In this document: positions 1 to 5,317 of the stretch, in pieces
How positions within the stretch are numbered: position 1 is the stretch's first letter
How the letters are laid out: each line of letters starts with the position of its first letter
Assembly (NCBI GenBank): GCA_026984165.1
Contig: JALSSQ010000213.1
Coordinates: 1 to 10,107 of the forward strand
Length of the DNA stretch: 10,107 nucleotides
Reading direction: 5' to 3'
From: Sulfurovum sp.
GTDB taxonomy: Bacteria; Campylobacterota; Campylobacteria; Campylobacterales; Sulfurovaceae
The notes under the pieces: model-generated
The model's database searches: none
Seen by the model: the letters and a program-made list of their open reading frames with translations, nothing else
Told to the model about the DNA's origin: nothing
Translations under genes and position numbers: made by a program

Positions 1-419
1 ATCCAAGTTGAAAAAAGTCCTTCATCTAATTTCTTGATGGCAATTTTATAAAACTTTTTTTGTAAAGAGAAATCAATAATAGTATATCTTCTCGTTACCC
101 ACCTATCATTTATATATGCTTGAATCGTTACAAATTGTCCAGGTTGCACAGTTTCAATTTTATCAACATACAAAAGGCAAGATATAACGGAATTGGAAAT
201 GTTATCTATTTCCATTTTTTGGATATTTTGCCATACTTGTTGTCCACACATCTCCTCTAACAATGGCACACAAGCATTACATACTGTTCCTGCACCTGTA
301 CAGCGCATAATACTTTCCACATTGGCATGTTTTTTAGCTACAAGTTTTAACTCTTTATGTTTTAAGTGCATACAGGTACACAACGTATCATTTTCATTAT
401 ATGGTGGAAAATTTGACAT
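1..419 (-). CDS. BFD-like [2Fe-2S] / FAD-binding reductase, partial (C-terminus beyond left edge)
   Basis: 139 codons are visible from an ATG at 419; the gene continues past base 1, so the C-terminal part is missing. Residues about 12-55 form a BFD-like [2Fe-2S] domain: C14-x-C16, then C47-x2-C50 thirty residues later, in the contexts CTCMH and TVCNACVP, the spacing seen in bacterioferritin-associated ferredoxin and the NirB central domain. An extra C40 lies nearby. From about residue 80 the sequence resembles the FAD-binding barrel of ferredoxin-NADP+ reductases and flavohemoglobin reductase modules: PGQFVTIQ at 93-100 and RRYTI at 110-114, the RxYS/T flavin motif. A NAD(P)-binding domain would be expected beyond the edge. 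The likely role is electron transfer from NAD(P)H through FAD and the iron-sulfur cluster to an unidentified partner. AGGGG lies upstream of the start. The hemerythrin-like gene ends 88 bp upstream on the same strand, so co-transcription and a partnership are possible. Domain calls are good; the function is inferred. Confidence 0.75.
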   Translation of the reverse strand, partial: MSNFPPYNENDTLCTCMHLKHKELKLVAKKHANVESIMRCTGAGTVCNACVPLLEEMCGQQVWQNIQKMEIDNISNSVISCLLYVDKIETVQPGQFVTIQAYINDRWVTRRYTIIDFSLQKKFYKIAIKKLDEGLFSTW

Positions 420-507
420 AATAACCCCTACATTATTATTAATATTACTAATTTAAAAATTTTGTTACTCTAGATTTTTAACTATCTTGTGTATCAAACA
501 GCAATAA

Positions 508-966
508 CTATTTAACATAAAGCGTATATAAATTATTTTCTTCGGTCTCTATACGTGTAGCAAGGACATCAACAATTTCATCAAACTGTTTCTTAAATAC
601 CGTGTCTAGTGCTACATGTTCGGCACTGTATTTATCTAAAAAAGATATGGCTGTTTTTTGGACTTTTTTAATACTGTCTTCATACATAAAAACAATTTCC
701 ATCATACTATCATTCTCTTTATAGTAGTTTTTTAAGTACCAATACAACTTTATGTCCTCTTCCATAAAATGACCCAAAATTGACATCTTTAATTTTTTTA
801 AACCCTCTTTTGCTTTTTCAATCTTATGTGCTTCTATATTGCTTTTAATAATTCCAATTTGTGTTACAAGTTTTTCATGATCTTTATGAAACTTTTTAAT
901 TAACTTTGCATCATATTTTGGTACGTGATTTTTTTTCTTTTTTTCTTTTTTGAAAAAACCAAACAT
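508..966 (-). CDS. hemerythrin-like (HHE domain) protein
   Basis: A cytosolic protein of 152 aa with no signal peptide or membrane segment. The start is highly basic (KKEKKKK at 6-12), followed by a predicted four-helix bundle. Hemerythrin-type iron ligands are recognisable: H27 and H30 in FHKDHEKL, H66 and E70 in GHFMEED, and the closing ETEENNLYTLY at 140-150 that corresponds to the family's HxxxEExxLfP ending. The histidine normally found just before EE in that last motif seems to be replaced (R138/I139), so the di-iron site may be altered or use H117 instead. Members of this family bind O2, store iron or sense NO and oxygen in microaerophiles; which of these applies cannot be told here. 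The start is supported by AAGGA about 8 bases upstream. The next gene on the strand is the [2Fe-2S]/FAD reductase, a possible electron donor. Confidence 0.8.
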   Translation of the reverse strand: MFGFFKKEKKKKNHVPKYDAKLIKKFHKDHEKLVTQIGIIKSNIEAHKIEKAKEGLKKLKMSILGHFMEEDIKLYWYLKNYYKENDSMMEIVFMYEDSIKKVQKTAISFLDKYSAEHVALDTVFKKQFDEIVDVLATRIETEENNLYTLYVK

Positions 967-983
967 TATAACATTCCTTATTT

Positions 984-1002
984 AAATAATAATTTATTAT
1001 TT
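984..1002. promoter_or_regulatory. 19-bp AT-only palindrome upstream of the hemerythrin gene (Fur/PerR-like operator candidate)
   Basis: AAATAATAA, one central base, TTATTATTT: a perfect 9+1+9 palindrome 18-36 bases upstream of the hemerythrin start, in promoter position. The TAATAA/TTATTA half-sites resemble Fur boxes described for Helicobacter pylori (TAATAATnATTATTA), but the half-sites here are 1 base apart instead of 3. An iron- or peroxide-responsive operator would suit a di-iron protein. The surroundings are very AT-rich, so chance is a real alternative. Confidence 0.35.
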
Positions 1003-1026
1003 ATTGTAAAATCTTACCCGATTTAT

Positions 1027-1066
1027 CTTAATTATACTGCATACTGCTTAATTATACTGCATACTG
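1027..1066. repeat. perfect 20-bp tandem direct repeat, two copies
   Basis: CTTAATTATACTGCATACTG occurs at 1027-1046 and again, without a mismatch, at 1047-1066. Each unit contains two adjacent heptamers of the form ATACTGC, giving four near-identical heptamers at 1034, 1041, 1054 and 1061. The repeat lies between the divergent hemerythrin and mqnD genes, about 60 bases upstream of the mqnD -10 box. It could be a direct-repeat operator or a slippage duplication. Confidence 0.8.
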
Positions 1067-1124
1067 AATATAAAACTAATCAAAAACCCAAAAATAATCA
1101 TTCTCATTCTACTCTTTGCCCCAA

Positions 1125-1135
1125 TATGCTAAAAT
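1125..1135 (+). promoter_or_regulatory. extended -10 promoter element of mqnD
   Basis: TATGCTAAAAT contains an extended -10 (TG-n-TAAAAT) whose last base is 27 bases upstream of the mqnD ATG. No clear -35 box is present; the upstream DNA is T-rich in patches, as is common in Campylobacterota. The identical 11-mer stands at the same distance from the start of moaC, which strengthens both calls. Confidence 0.6.
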
Positions 1136-1162
1136 ACTCCCATACTAAAACAAGGTCACACT

Positions 1163-2029
1163 ATGCCAAAAAACATCCAACTAGCCCACTCTCCAGATGC
1201 AGATGATATCTTTATGTATTTTGCCATCAAGTTTGGATGGGTAGATACCAAAGGGTATGACTTTTCTAACATAGGACTAGATATCGAAACACTGAACGTT
1301 GAGGCGATGAAAGGGACGTATGATGTCTCTGCGATTAGTTTTGGGGTCTATCCGCTTATCAAAGAGGAGTATGCACTGCTACGTACGGCTGTGAGTTTTG
1401 GTGAGGGGTATGGACCTAAGCTCATTCGTCGTAAAGACAAGAAGTTAAAACGTAACTTTAAAGTAGCACTCTCTGGTAAATACACCACCAATGCCATGCT
1501 CTTTCGTATCTACTATCCTGATGCACGTCCTATTTATATGGACTTTTTGGAGATAGAAGAGGCGGTAGTGAGTGGCAAAGTAGATGCAGGAGTACTCATA
1601 CATGAGTCTATCCTCGACTTTGATACAAGCCTAGAGGTAGAAAAAGAGCTTTGGGACATTTGGGTAGAACTGGCAGGGAAAGGACTTCCCTTACCTTTAG
1701 GAGGCATGGCAATACGTAGAAGCTTACCACTTAACCGTGCCATAGACATCGAGAATATCCTTATAGATGGTGTCAAAGTAGCCAATGACAGAAAAGAAGA
1801 ACTCTGTAAAAAACTAGAGAATGACTCTCTCGTACGTATCTCCGATGAGATGCTCACAAAATACCTAGACATGTATGCTTCAGATGCATCTGTGGAGTTA
1901 AATGCACTTCAACTTAAAGCTCTTGGCACACTCTATGAGATTGGCTTTAAACATGGACTTTGGGATGCACCACTCAAAACTGAGGATTATCTCATCCCTA
2001 AAGAATATAGTGACCTGCGGTCAAAGTAG
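1163..2029 (+). CDS. mqnD: 1,4-dihydroxy-6-naphthoate synthase (futalosine menaquinone pathway)
   Basis: A cytosolic enzyme that converts cyclic dehypoxanthinyl futalosine to 1,4-dihydroxy-6-naphthoate in menaquinone synthesis, the quinone of anaerobic and microaerobic respiration in Campylobacterota. The 288-aa length fits the family, which has a periplasmic-binding-protein-like two-lobe fold. Visible landmarks are HSPDADD at 9-15 (the N-terminal substrate loop, SPCPNDT in other members), the DVSAISFGVYP segment at 54-64, and GVLIHE at 143-148 with H147 in the place of the proposed catalytic histidine. GLPLPLGGMAIRR at 174-186 is characteristic of MqnD and separates it from MqnA, the chorismate dehydratase. 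The ATG follows AAGG by 8 bases. It has its own promoter and reads toward murB, but repeats and 159 bases separate the two. The stop codon TAG lies within the first copy of the heptamer repeat that follows. Confidence 0.93.
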   Translation: MPKNIQLAHSPDADDIFMYFAIKFGWVDTKGYDFSNIGLDIETLNVEAMKGTYDVSAISFGVYPLIKEEYALLRTAVSFGEGYGPKLIRRKDKKLKRNFKVALSGKYTTNAMLFRIYYPDARPIYMDFLEIEEAVVSGKVDAGVLIHESILDFDTSLEVEKELWDIWVELAGKGLPLPLGGMAIRRSLPLNRAIDIENILIDGVKVANDRKEELCKKLENDSLVRISDEMLTKYLDMYASDASVELNALQLKALGTLYEIGFKHGLWDAPLKTEDYLIPKEYSDLRSK

Positions 2030-2074
2030 GAAGTAGGAAGTAGGAAGTAGGAAGTAGGAAGTAGGAAGTAGGAA
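2024..2074. repeat. heptanucleotide tandem repeat (AAGTAGG)7
   Basis: Seven uninterrupted copies of AAGTAGG plus two more matching bases. The array begins inside the last codons of mqnD and its first copy supplies the TAG stop, so the 3' end of the gene grades into the repeat. All copies are identical, which points to recent slippage or active maintenance. It is purine-rich on the plus strand. Confidence 0.95.
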
Positions 2075-2130
2075 TGATAACCGTATTGAACATAAAACCA
2101 ATCTTAATGTGTATAAGTTTTTTGTACCAA

Positions 2131-2160
2131 CACTCTTCACTCTTCACTCTTCACTCTTCA
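2131..2160. repeat. heptanucleotide tandem repeat (CACTCTT)4
   Basis: Four perfect copies of CACTCTT plus two bases, ending 28 bases before the murB start. It is a different heptamer from the upstream AAGTAGG array; on the minus strand it reads AAGAGTG, so the two arrays are purine-rich on opposite strands. The same 7-base period in two unrelated units within 140 bases is unlikely to be random. Copy-number change here could alter the murB leader. Confidence 0.95.
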
Positions 2161-2165
2161 TTTAG

Positions 2166-2201
2166 CCTTAAAATACATGAGGATTCTCATGTATTTTAAG
2201 G
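2166..2201 (+). promoter_or_regulatory. perfect 16-bp hairpin enclosing the murB ribosome binding site and start codon
   Basis: Left arm 2166-2181 (CCTTAAAATACATGAG), loop GATT at 2182-2185, right arm 2186-2201 (CTCATGTATTTTAAGG). The arms are exact complements. The Shine-Dalgarno sequence GAGGA (2179-2183) spans the end of the left arm and the loop, and the preferred start ATG at 2189 lies in the right arm. In mRNA this would sequester the initiation site, so a role in translational control of murB is plausible. No T-run follows, which argues against a terminator. Confidence 0.6.
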
Positions 2202-2965
2202 TTATAGATTTCTCCAAATACTCCAGTATCAAAATAGGACAGCCTACAGAGGTACTCATGATAGAAAACGAAGATACTATCCCTACCGATAGATACCTCA
2301 TCGGTGGTGCAAACAACCTTTTGGTCTCCCCTACTCCTCCACCACTTATGATGCTCTCCAAAGACTTTGCCTACATAGAAGAAAAAGAGGGCTTTCTAGA
2401 GATAGGAGCAGCGATGCCCACAGGTCGCATGGTCTCTTATGCGAAGAGGCATGACATAGCAGGCTTTGAATTTTGCTCAAAACTTCCTGGTACACTTGGG
2501 GGTATGCTTGCGATGAATGCGGGGGTAAAAGAGTATGAGATTTTCAATATATTGCACAGCGTTCAAATAAACGGCACATGGCTACTTGCGAAAAATATAC
2601 CTCATGGGTATCGTTTTGCACAACTCGATGGCGTTGTCACAGCTGCCAGATTTGAAATGAAAAAAGGATTTTCCCAAACGCTACTTGATAATCTCCTCAA
2701 CCTACGCTCAAATCAGCCTCATGAACCCTCTGCAGGTTCTGCATTTAAAAATCCTGAGGGGGACTATGCAGGAAGGCTTGTTGAAGCAGTAGGACTCAAA
2801 GGCTTACGCAAAGGTGGTATGCAATGGTCTGAAGTACATGCAAATTTTTTAGTGAATCTAGGAGGAGGCACTTTTGAAGATGCAAAATACCTTATAGAAT
2901 TTGCCAAAGAAAAAATCTTTGATAGATTTAATATTATGATGCAAGAGGAAATTAAAATCCTCTAA
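2189..2965 (+). CDS. murB: UDP-N-acetylmuramate dehydrogenase (UDP-N-acetylenolpyruvoylglucosamine reductase)
   Basis: A cytosolic flavoenzyme that reduces UDP-GlcNAc-enolpyruvate to UDP-MurNAc with NADPH, an early committed step of peptidoglycan synthesis. The protein is 258 aa, the short form typical of Helicobacter-type MurB and shorter than the E. coli enzyme. Landmarks: IDFSKYSSIKIG at 6-17, the FAD-binding loop LIGGANNLLVSP at 37-48, KLPGTLGGMLAMNAGVKEYE at 98-117, and the active-site segment GSAFKNP at 183-189 with S184 as proton donor, followed by DYAGRLVEAVGLKG. EVHANFLVNLGG at 215-226 and the closing EEIKIL with the second catalytic acid complete the family pattern. I prefer the ATG at 2189: it has GAGGA five bases upstream and gives the N-terminus expected for the family. 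An in-frame ATG at 2177 would add MRIL and lacks such a site. Initiation lies within a strong hairpin. It converges with the next gene, with 3 bases between stops. Confidence 0.93.
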   Translation: MYFKVIDFSKYSSIKIGQPTEVLMIENEDTIPTDRYLIGGANNLLVSPTPPPLMMLSKDFAYIEEKEGFLEIGAAMPTGRMVSYAKRHDIAGFEFCSKLPGTLGGMLAMNAGVKEYEIFNILHSVQINGTWLLAKNIPHGYRFAQLDGVVTAARFEMKKGFSQTLLDNLLNLRSNQPHEPSAGSAFKNPEGDYAGRLVEAVGLKGLRKGGMQWSEVHANFLVNLGGGTFEDAKYLIEFAKEKIFDRFNIMMQEEIKIL

Positions 2966-2968
2966 AAC

Positions 2969-3514
2969 TCATCTGCTTTGAAAAAGAGGGGTGCTTTTTC
3001 TATGTAAATGATTTTGACGTTCTTTCTTGCTCATGCATCTTACACATCTAATATAATTAGACTCCTTTTTATATCTTTTATATTGATATGCATCTGCTGG
3101 AAAAACGACATAATATCTTACATCTGTTGTTGGCGTAGATGACCAAAAGTCATTATCTCTATAGTAAGTAAATACTTGCCCTTCATGCCTATGCACATGC
3201 ATTAATTCATCTGCAGTTGGAAGCCTCCAGTCTGAATAACCTGCATAAGTAAGGCTTCGACAATAATTCATCGCATGATTCCAAGTTCCTGCTTTTGCTA
3301 CAGAATAATTGCGCTTATATGCGCCATCTTCTGCATCCACGTACGCTTGGTCTTGCCACATAAGCATCGCATCTTTTTCTATATAAACTTTGTTTGCTTT
3401 ACATATTTTATTTGGTATATCCGCAACTGCAGACAAATTTGGATTTACATTTCCTCCCGCCATCAACCACACTGTGGATAAAAATACCCACAATATACTT
3501 ATCAATTTTCCCAT
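2969..3514 (-). CDS. secreted DUF1566 / Lcl C-terminal-domain protein
   Basis: 181 aa from the ATG at 3514, which follows AAAGGAG by 6 bases; an ATG seven codons further upstream lacks this site. Residues 1-21 form a signal peptide (MGK, a hydrophobic core, then MAGG), so the product is exported to the periplasm or beyond. The DUF1566/Lcl domain is marked by AMLMWQDQ at 49-56, W78 and A81 with NYC at 83-85, AGYSDWRLPTADEL at 91-104, FWSST at 123-127 and RCVRC at 156-160. This domain occurs in many exported proteins of marine and Campylobacterota species, often in multiple copies; no enzymatic role is established that I can name. The C-terminus after RCVRCMSKK is basic and unlike the domain. 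An AT-rich 76-base gap separates it from the transpeptidase operon, so it probably has its own promoter. Confidence 0.75.
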   Translation of the reverse strand: MGKLISILWVFLSTVWLMAGGNVNPNLSAVADIPNKICKANKVYIEKDAMLMWQDQAYVDAEDGAYKRNYSVAKAGTWNHAMNYCRSLTYAGYSDWRLPTADELMHVHRHEGQVFTYYRDNDFWSSTPTTDVRYYVVFPADAYQYKRYKKESNYIRCVRCMSKKERQNHLHRKSTPLFQSR

Positions 3515-3590
3515 TATTTCTCCTTTAGTATCCAATATTATTCAATATGATAATATATACTTCATCAAATACAGCTAAAAAAGTATTTTT

Positions 3591-4190
3591 TTATGCATGA
3601 ATTGTTATTGGTACACCATTTTGTACTGCTGCCCACAATATATCCATAGCACCATTTGGCACCGCCATACATCCTTCTGTCCAATCATGTGATAGGGTAT
3701 AAGCATCACCATGACCATCTGCATTCCATTTTGGTTGTCCATGAATAGTAATATATCCACCTGGATTTACTCCATGTGCCTTTGCTCTAGCTCTGTCTGC
3801 TGCATTAGGATAAGAAATCATAAGAGATTTATAGAGTCTATTATCACATTTTTTTCGTACAATCGTATAAGTGCCTTCCGGCGTTCTGTAATCCCCTGCA
3901 CTTATTTTATTACCTTTGTCTGCATTTTTGCCTAAAGAGATACGAAATTCATTCACGATTTTGCCATTTCGATAAGTATAAAGCTTTCTTTTCCCTTTGT
4001 AAACAACAATTTTATCTATCTTTTTGCTAGGTATAATTTCTGTGCCTCTTGACAATTCTCTCATACATTCTGCTGTCGCATAAGGTGTTTTATCGACTTT
4101 TCCATATGCAATCTTTGGTGAAGCACTAGTTCCACATCCATTTATAATAAGCGCAAATGTTGCACCTAATAATCCTATTTTAACATTCAT
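3591..4190 (-). CDS. L,D-transpeptidase (YkuD family) lipoprotein, copy A
   Basis: 199 aa from the ATG at 4190, chosen because AAGGAG lies 5-6 bases upstream; the frame stays open upstream but has no comparable site. The N-terminus is a lipoprotein signal with a hydrophobic stretch ending INGC, C19 being the lipidated residue (N at -2 is unusual for a lipobox). The YkuD catalytic domain covers about 58-199: KRKLYTYRNGKIV, RTPEGTY at 102-108, ISYPNAADRARA, then ITIHGQP with H150 and DWTEGCMAVPN at 169-179 with nucleophile C174. The motif uses TEGCMAV where many members have SHGCVRL, a common variant. The family forms 3-3 peptidoglycan cross-links or attaches proteins; at this size and location, an envelope-facing cell-wall role is likely. 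It is a clear paralog of the gene at 4623-5198 and the last of three genes on this strand. Confidence 0.87.
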   Translation of the reverse strand: MNVKIGLLGATFALIINGCGTSASPKIAYGKVDKTPYATAECMRELSRGTEIIPSKKIDKIVVYKGKRKLYTYRNGKIVNEFRISLGKNADKGNKISAGDYRTPEGTYTIVRKKCDNRLYKSLMISYPNAADRARAKAHGVNPGGYITIHGQPKWNADGHGDAYTLSHDWTEGCMAVPNGAMDILWAAVQNGVPITIHA

Positions 4191-4227
4191 TTTTTCTCCT
4201 TGTTTTGTTAAATGCTTCAAAAAGCGT

Positions 4228-4614
4228 CTAGCCCCAATCTTCATGTTGACGTTTCGATTTATGTTTGTCTTTTTTGTAAGATGTCCCATTTTTTAGTTTT
4301 TGTAAACGGTTTAAATTGCTCATTTCTGCATCGCGTATATCATCTAATGTTTTATCACTAAACATTTCATTCTCACAAGTATCTTTATAAAGACGCAGAA
4401 TGTATCGTTTTAATTGCTGATGGTATTCAGCATCTAATTGCACTTCTGCTCTTTCGTCAAACTTTTTTTTGAGCTGTTCAAATTTTAGCACAAAATCTTT
4501 AGAAGTCACATGCGTATTACGCAACATACGGAAAATATTTTTAGAGATTTTCTCGAGCTCTGTAATATACTTTTGACGATTGAACTTTTCTATCTGTTTT
4601 TGCGTATATGCCAT
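4228..4614 (-). CDS. hypothetical charged helical protein between two L,D-transpeptidases
   Basis: 128 aa; I do not recognise a family. There is no signal peptide or membrane segment, so it should be cytoplasmic although its neighbours are lipoproteins. It is rich in Lys, Glu, Gln and Arg and looks almost entirely helical; segments at about 5-60 have coiled-coil character. The C-terminus is strongly basic (KKDKHKSKRQHEDWG), suggesting nucleic-acid or membrane-surface contact. It starts 8 bases after the upstream transpeptidase stop, with TAAGG as ribosome binding site formed around that stop codon, so it is almost certainly co-transcribed and perhaps translationally coupled. The downstream transpeptidase starts 37 bases after its stop. 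Being a real gene is supported by the ribosome binding site, the spacing and the lack of competing frames. Confidence 0.7.
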   Translation of the reverse strand: MAYTQKQIEKFNRQKYITELEKISKNIFRMLRNTHVTSKDFVLKFEQLKKKFDERAEVQLDAEYHQQLKRYILRLYKDTCENEMFSDKTLDDIRDAEMSNLNRLQKLKNGTSYKKDKHKSKRQHEDWG

Positions 4615-4622
4615 TGTTTACC

Positions 4623-5198
4623 TTAGCGTATCGTAATAGGTACACCTTCATGTACTGCATACCATAGTTTTTTCATCGTAGCATTGGTCACGGCGACACA
4701 ACCTTGTGTCCAATTCTGTGAAAGTGTATAACTGTCTGCTTTACCGTCTGCGTTCCATCTGGGTTGCGCATGGATCGTAATGTCTCCACCAGGATTGAGC
4801 CCTTTTGCTGCTGCCCTTGCTTTGTCTTCAGCCCTTGGGTAAGAAATACACAGCGACCTGTAATACTTGGAAGAACAAAGCTTTCTATGGATAAAGAACG
4901 CTCCCTCAGGTGTTTTTCCGTCACCTTTTTGTTCCTTTTGTCCTACAGGGTTTTTTCCTAAAGATACAGGTATTGTCTCTTGCAGTTTACCTGCTTTATA
5001 GAGATACATTTTCCGCTCTTTTTTAACCACGACAATATGGTCTATTGAAGCCTCTTGCTCATAATCTTTCCCATCAAGAAGTTCAGCTTTGCATGTTTCA
5101 AGGTCATAGCTCTCTTTTGGTACGTCTGGTGTACATGCCGTCAGAAGAACTATAAAAAACAAAGTCATCATAGGGCGTATAAATTTAAATGCTTGCAT
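4623..5198 (-). CDS. L,D-transpeptidase (YkuD family) lipoprotein, copy B
   Basis: 191 aa. The lipoprotein signal ends in a textbook lipobox LTAC with C22 lipidated. The YkuD domain spans about 52-191: ERKMYLYKAGKL, KTPEGAF at 95-101, SLCISYPRAEDKARA, ITIHAQPRWNADG with H143, and NWTQGCVAVTN at 162-172 with C167 as the nucleophile. By eye about half of the domain positions equal those of copy A at 3591-4190, including ISYP, NPGG, QP-WNADG and GVPITI, so the two arose by duplication. It is the first gene of the transpeptidase/unknown/transpeptidase cluster. No clear Shine-Dalgarno precedes the ATG at 5198; a TACAAT box lies so close upstream that the mRNA could be almost leaderless. The ATG pair at codons 10-11 has no better site. 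The likely role is peptidoglycan cross-linking in the periplasm. Confidence 0.88.
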   Translation of the reverse strand: MQAFKFIRPMMTLFFIVLLTACTPDVPKESYDLETCKAELLDGKDYEQEASIDHIVVVKKERKMYLYKAGKLQETIPVSLGKNPVGQKEQKGDGKTPEGAFFIHRKLCSSKYYRSLCISYPRAEDKARAAAKGLNPGGDITIHAQPRWNADGKADSYTLSQNWTQGCVAVTNATMKKLWYAVHEGVPITIR

Positions 5199-5204
5199 AG
5201 TGTG

Positions 5205-5210
5205 ATTGTA
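5205..5210 (-). promoter_or_regulatory. possible -10 box (TACAAT) of the transpeptidase cluster
   Basis: On the minus strand TACAAT lies 6 bases before the copy B ATG, with a T-rich stretch upstream and no convincing -35. Transcription would begin at or next to the ATG, which agrees with the missing Shine-Dalgarno. A weak call; a promoter further upstream is equally possible. Confidence 0.25.
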
Positions 5211-5262
5211 ACAAAAAGTATGTAAAAAGAAGAGAAAATAAAAGTATAAAAATGGTGAGGCT

Positions 5263-5283
5263 CAAAACCCCAGAAGGGCTTTG
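5263..5283 (-). terminator. candidate terminator hairpin after tpx
   Basis: On the minus strand CAAAGCCC, loop TTCTG, GGGTTTTG: 8 pairs including one G-T, lying 34-55 bases after the tpx stop. The T-run that follows is short and about 10 bases away, so it may be a weak terminator or only a 3'-end stabilising hairpin. Confidence 0.4.
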
Positions 5284-5317
5284 AAAAAAACTTAACACGT
5301 TGCTTTTGCCAAAGAGA

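Noticed and set aside
193..456. Plus-strand frame of 87 codons near the left edge
   Set aside because: Antisense to the BFD-like/FAD reductase, whose cysteine spacing and flavin motif identify the true coding strand.
925..1206. Plus-strand frame spanning the intergenic region into mqnD
   Set aside because: Low-complexity translation (poly-F, N-rich) that overlaps the tandem repeat and the mqnD promoter and runs into mqnD out of frame.
2158..2361. Minus-strand open frame of 67 codons across the murB start
   Set aside because: It lies antisense to well-conserved murB sequence and its apparent start region is created by the hairpin; no family resemblance and no ribosome binding site supporting it.
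2980..3000. GAAAAAG/CTTTTTC hairpin after murB as a terminator
   Set aside because: A weak A-T stem with no clean T-run after it, lying within the coding 3' end of the convergent DUF1566 gene; not enough to call.
3535..3556. ATATTAT/ATAATAT inverted repeat upstream of the DUF1566 gene
   Set aside because: Short arms of A and T only in a very AT-rich gap; expected by chance at this composition.
4688..4924. Second minus-strand frame inside L,D-transpeptidase copy B
   Set aside because: The +1 frame shadow of conserved YkuD coding sequence; no independent evidence.
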